Origin: Pilatotrama ljubarskyi | Lineage: Eukaryota > Basidiomycota > Agaricomycetes > Polyporales > Polyporaceae | Length of the DNA stretch: 56,985 bases | Assembly: GCA_022385805.1 (NCBI GenBank) | Contig: MU277681.1 | Coordinates: 1-56,985, forward strand | Direction: 5' to 3' | Part shown: positions 54,805 to 56,985 of the stretch, in pieces | Numbering within the stretch: the stretch's first letter is position 1 | Layout: every line of letters starts with the position of its first letter | Translations under genes and position numbers: made by a program | Notes under the pieces: model-generated | Database searches by the model: none | Told to the model about the DNA's origin: nothing | The model's input: the letters and a program-made list of their open reading frames with translations, nothing else

Positions 54805-56985
54805 ATGGCTGACATCACCGTGCTCGATGGAAAGTCCAACTGCGCTTCGCCCCGCTGCAAACGGCTTGCGCGCGCCAAGAGGTGCAACCGCCAAATGTGC
54901 TCCCAGTGCTGTCGCCAGTATGCGGACGCCTGTGGCCACAGCGAGCATGACAAGGCCCGACAGGTACGACATGCTGCACACACAGTAGCCATCAGTGCTC
55001 GCCAGTCCAACAGCGCAGTCCTCCCTGCATCTGATCCATTCCGTCTTGCGCGCCCCAAGCCTGTACTTCCACCGTCCAACTTGCCAGTGCCGCCGACGCC
55101 TCTAATCTCCTCAGAACTGCCCGAACTACCGACTCTGGCGCCTACGCAGGCTGTTGCACTCGACGGTCTTCACTTCTCCCAGGCTACCGCCCCAACGCCT
55201 TCGACATCCGCTATCACCGGTCGACTGCACATTCTACCGACTCCCGCACCTACGCAGGCTGCTGAACCTGACACTCTTCAGTTTCCCCAGGCTACCGATC
55301 CAACACCATCCACTTCTACTACTACCGGTCGGTCCAGACTTCATAGCTATCTCCGGCCGTGACTGACGCCCCTTCGCATCCGACAGCACTCCCTACGACA
55401 CCTGCCGCTGTATCCACTCCTGATCAGGATGCATCTGGGCCTTCCCCTCTCCGGCGTCTCGAGGTCCCGATGGACCCAGTGTGGAAGGCTCTATGGGACG
55501 CTGATGCCGCGAAAGAGGCAACCATGAACAAAGCCCGTGAGCTTCGAAGGGCGAACGAAAGGGCTCTCGCGAGATCTATTGCTATCTGGTGGTGGCGATC
55601 GGTGAGTGTCCTCTTCTCTTTGCAGCGCGCTTACTCACTCTCACTCTGGTGTAGGATGGGCAGCCGCCTATCCGCTTCGCTGTTCAAGATATCCAGACAT
55701 GGCCCACTTTCACATTAAGCCAGTCGGAAGAGACTCTCACGACGCTTGGGGTGCAAGACACGGACACAATCGAGAGCTACAACACCGACGCATGGTGGTG
55801 GCAAGCACAAAGGGTCAGCGCTGTCTTCGAGATCAAGCCGGGCTCGAGGGCGATCCTGCTTCTTCGTCGCGCAGGGGTCACTGACTGCCCGGATGTGGAT
55901 TGATGCATCGCCGATGCCAAGGGTACTCCGGCCAACAGCTCAGGCTCCAGCGAACTTCACTTTACCACTCCATCAAGCGCGCGTGGCCGGAAGCGTGGCC
56001 GTGAACCTGAAGACTCCCATGCTGGTGACTCGCGTGCCATGAGTGTTGCTCGCCTCGGTCTGGCTCACATGAGTCCTATCATGTACCCATATAGTCCTGG
56101 CTTGTCTGCATACCTGGCACCTGCGCTCCCAGCTCCGTCTCCTATTGCGTTCTCTGGGCCCATATCCCCTGGTTCCGCAATGTGGCAAACCCCTCAGAAC
56201 CCCTGGTCGCCTGCCACGGGCGTTTCGGTGCTTTCCCCATCCCCCTCTGTCGGAACACCGCCGTCATCAACCCCCTCAGTTGACGAAAGCGAGCCCACAA
56301 GCACTCCTCCTGATAGACCCAGCCCTAGGCTAGCCGACGTCGGCAGCGAGCCCAGCTATCTTAACGACAGTGGCACGTCACACGGTCTTACCTCTCTTAC
56401 TGCGCTCGGCCTTCCCTCTTTGACTGCACTTGCGCCTTCCTCTCCTGTCAGCCGCGAGCATGCCGTTGCTGCTGCCGCCACCCTACAGGCTACTCAGTCT
56501 GCTACACCGTCTTTGGCACAGTCTCTGCCTAACGACGATCCTTCTCATGACAACCTCTGGCATCTTGGGAAGGTCTACATCCCTTCGAACGCCATCACAA
56601 GCTGGCCTGATGGCATGTATGCTCGTGACATGGTACGGGCCTTCTCCATCATCTCTAGCCTGATGGAAAGCAACACGACAATCCTGGGTGGTGATGGTAG
56701 GCCCATCGGTAACAGTCTTCCAGCCCTTTGCAAGCATGTGTTCAGTCCACAAGTACAGTTCTCCATCCCTACTGCCTATCGCCAGTACAACGCGTTCAGG
56801 TTTTCAGGACAAAAGGAGCGCGACCGGCTTCTAGCGCTTCCTCGCACACCGGCAGGCCTGTGGAGTGCTCACCGCGGGAAGCTTACTGGCTGGGCGCGTT
56901 GTCGCGCAACGTCCGGTCTCGTCGAGGTGGTGACGGAGAGAGAGGCTTATCGACTCGGGGTCGATATGTGGTGGTGGTGTGAGGG
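54805..56985 (+). CDS. Cysteine-rich, low-complexity family gene, cut by the right edge and interrupted by a stop
   Basis: Starts at MADITVLDGKSNCASPRCKR (54805; an ATG at 54715 is also in frame). A compact Cys/His cluster (CKRLARAKRCNRQMCSQCC then CGHSEHDKARQ) looks like a zinc-binding module. A Pro/Thr-rich segment with a 108-nt tandem repeat follows. An intron (about 55329-55385) restores the frame into LPTTPAAVSTPDQDASGPSP, and a second intron follows WWWRS. GQPPIRFAVQDIQTWPTFTL and FEIKPGSRAILLLRRAG look like a beta-rich domain. A TGA at 55901-55903 sits in frame, after which the same frame stays open, Pro/Ser-rich, to the window end (NLWHLGKVYIPSNAITSWPD; WARCRATSGLVEVVTEREAY). This pattern fits a large gene family common in Agaricomycetes; I do not know its function. 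Confidence 0.65.
55126..55341 (+). repeat. 108-nt tandem repeat, two copies, coding
   Basis: Two imperfect copies (55126-55233, 55234-55341) each encode a 36-residue unit starting LPT-x-APTQA and ending TPSTS-x-TTGR-like sequence. The frame is kept, and the copies differ at several residues. Confidence 0.7.

Noticed and set aside
1..56985. CRISPR arrays, bacterial operons, insertion sequences
   Set aside because: None seen. Spliced genes throughout identify the window as eukaryotic.

Overview
The window looks like nuclear DNA of a filamentous basidiomycete, most likely an Agaricomycete and possibly a polypore. The coding GC is high, the genes are interrupted by many introns of about 45-80 nt with GT..AG ends, and several gene types are typical of mushrooms: GH71 alpha-1,3-glucanases, a DUF6534 membrane protein, a kinase-like domain protein, and a cysteine-rich low-complexity family. 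Genes lie on both strands as independent spliced units. There is no operon, CRISPR array or insertion sequence. Most gene models were built by joining exons by hand. Where exon sums were checked (GtaA-like, vma11, vma6, ZCCHC10-like, NTase-like, GH71-A, mrpl6, hsp20, RING, NUDCD1) the frame closes exactly.

Layout. 1-1.14 kb: a Gag-like retroelement fragment cut by the left edge, beside an intron-bearing tRNA-Tyr-like sequence with a defective 5' end. 1.5-2.7 kb: an unknown Ser-rich protein (-). 4.3-8.0 kb: a membrane-anchored GtaA-like protein in 18 exons (+). 8.3-15.1 kb: V-ATPase c' (+), a CCHC zinc-knuckle protein (-), an NTase-like unknown (+), an alpha/beta hydrolase (-) and V-ATPase d (+). 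15.4-16.9 kb: a Sec14-like lipid-transfer protein (-). 19.3-21.2 kb: GH71-A (+). 22.4-24.8 kb: a DUF6534 protein (-). 25.3-27.9 kb: mitochondrial uL6 (-) and an Arc1-like tRNA-binding cofactor (+). 28.2-29.8 kb: a 2OG-Fe(II) oxygenase (-). 30.1-36.0 kb: a Dpb3/CHRAC-type histone-fold protein (+), a small heat-shock protein (-), SGF29 (-) and translin (-). 36.2-42.7 kb: a Sen1-type helicase (+). 43.7-45.5 kb: GH71-B (-). 46.7-47.7 kb: a RING protein (+). 48.1-49.7 kb: a probably broken kinase-like gene (-). 49.9-51.9 kb: NUDCD1-like (+). 52.1-54.4 kb: an SRA-YDG protein (-). 54.8 kb to the right edge: a cysteine-rich family gene (+), interrupted by an in-frame stop.

The genes do not form one pathway. 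Loose themes are vacuolar acidification (two Vo subunits 4.5 kb apart), cell-wall alpha-glucan turnover (two inverted GH71 paralogues), and nucleic-acid or chromatin handling in the right half (histone fold, SGF29, translin, Sen1, SRA-YDG). I saw no clear new multi-gene system. The most interesting items are the SRA-YDG protein with a long disordered tail, the uncharacterised NTase-like protein, the tRNA-Tyr-like locus at the retroelement edge, and the two damaged family genes near the right end.
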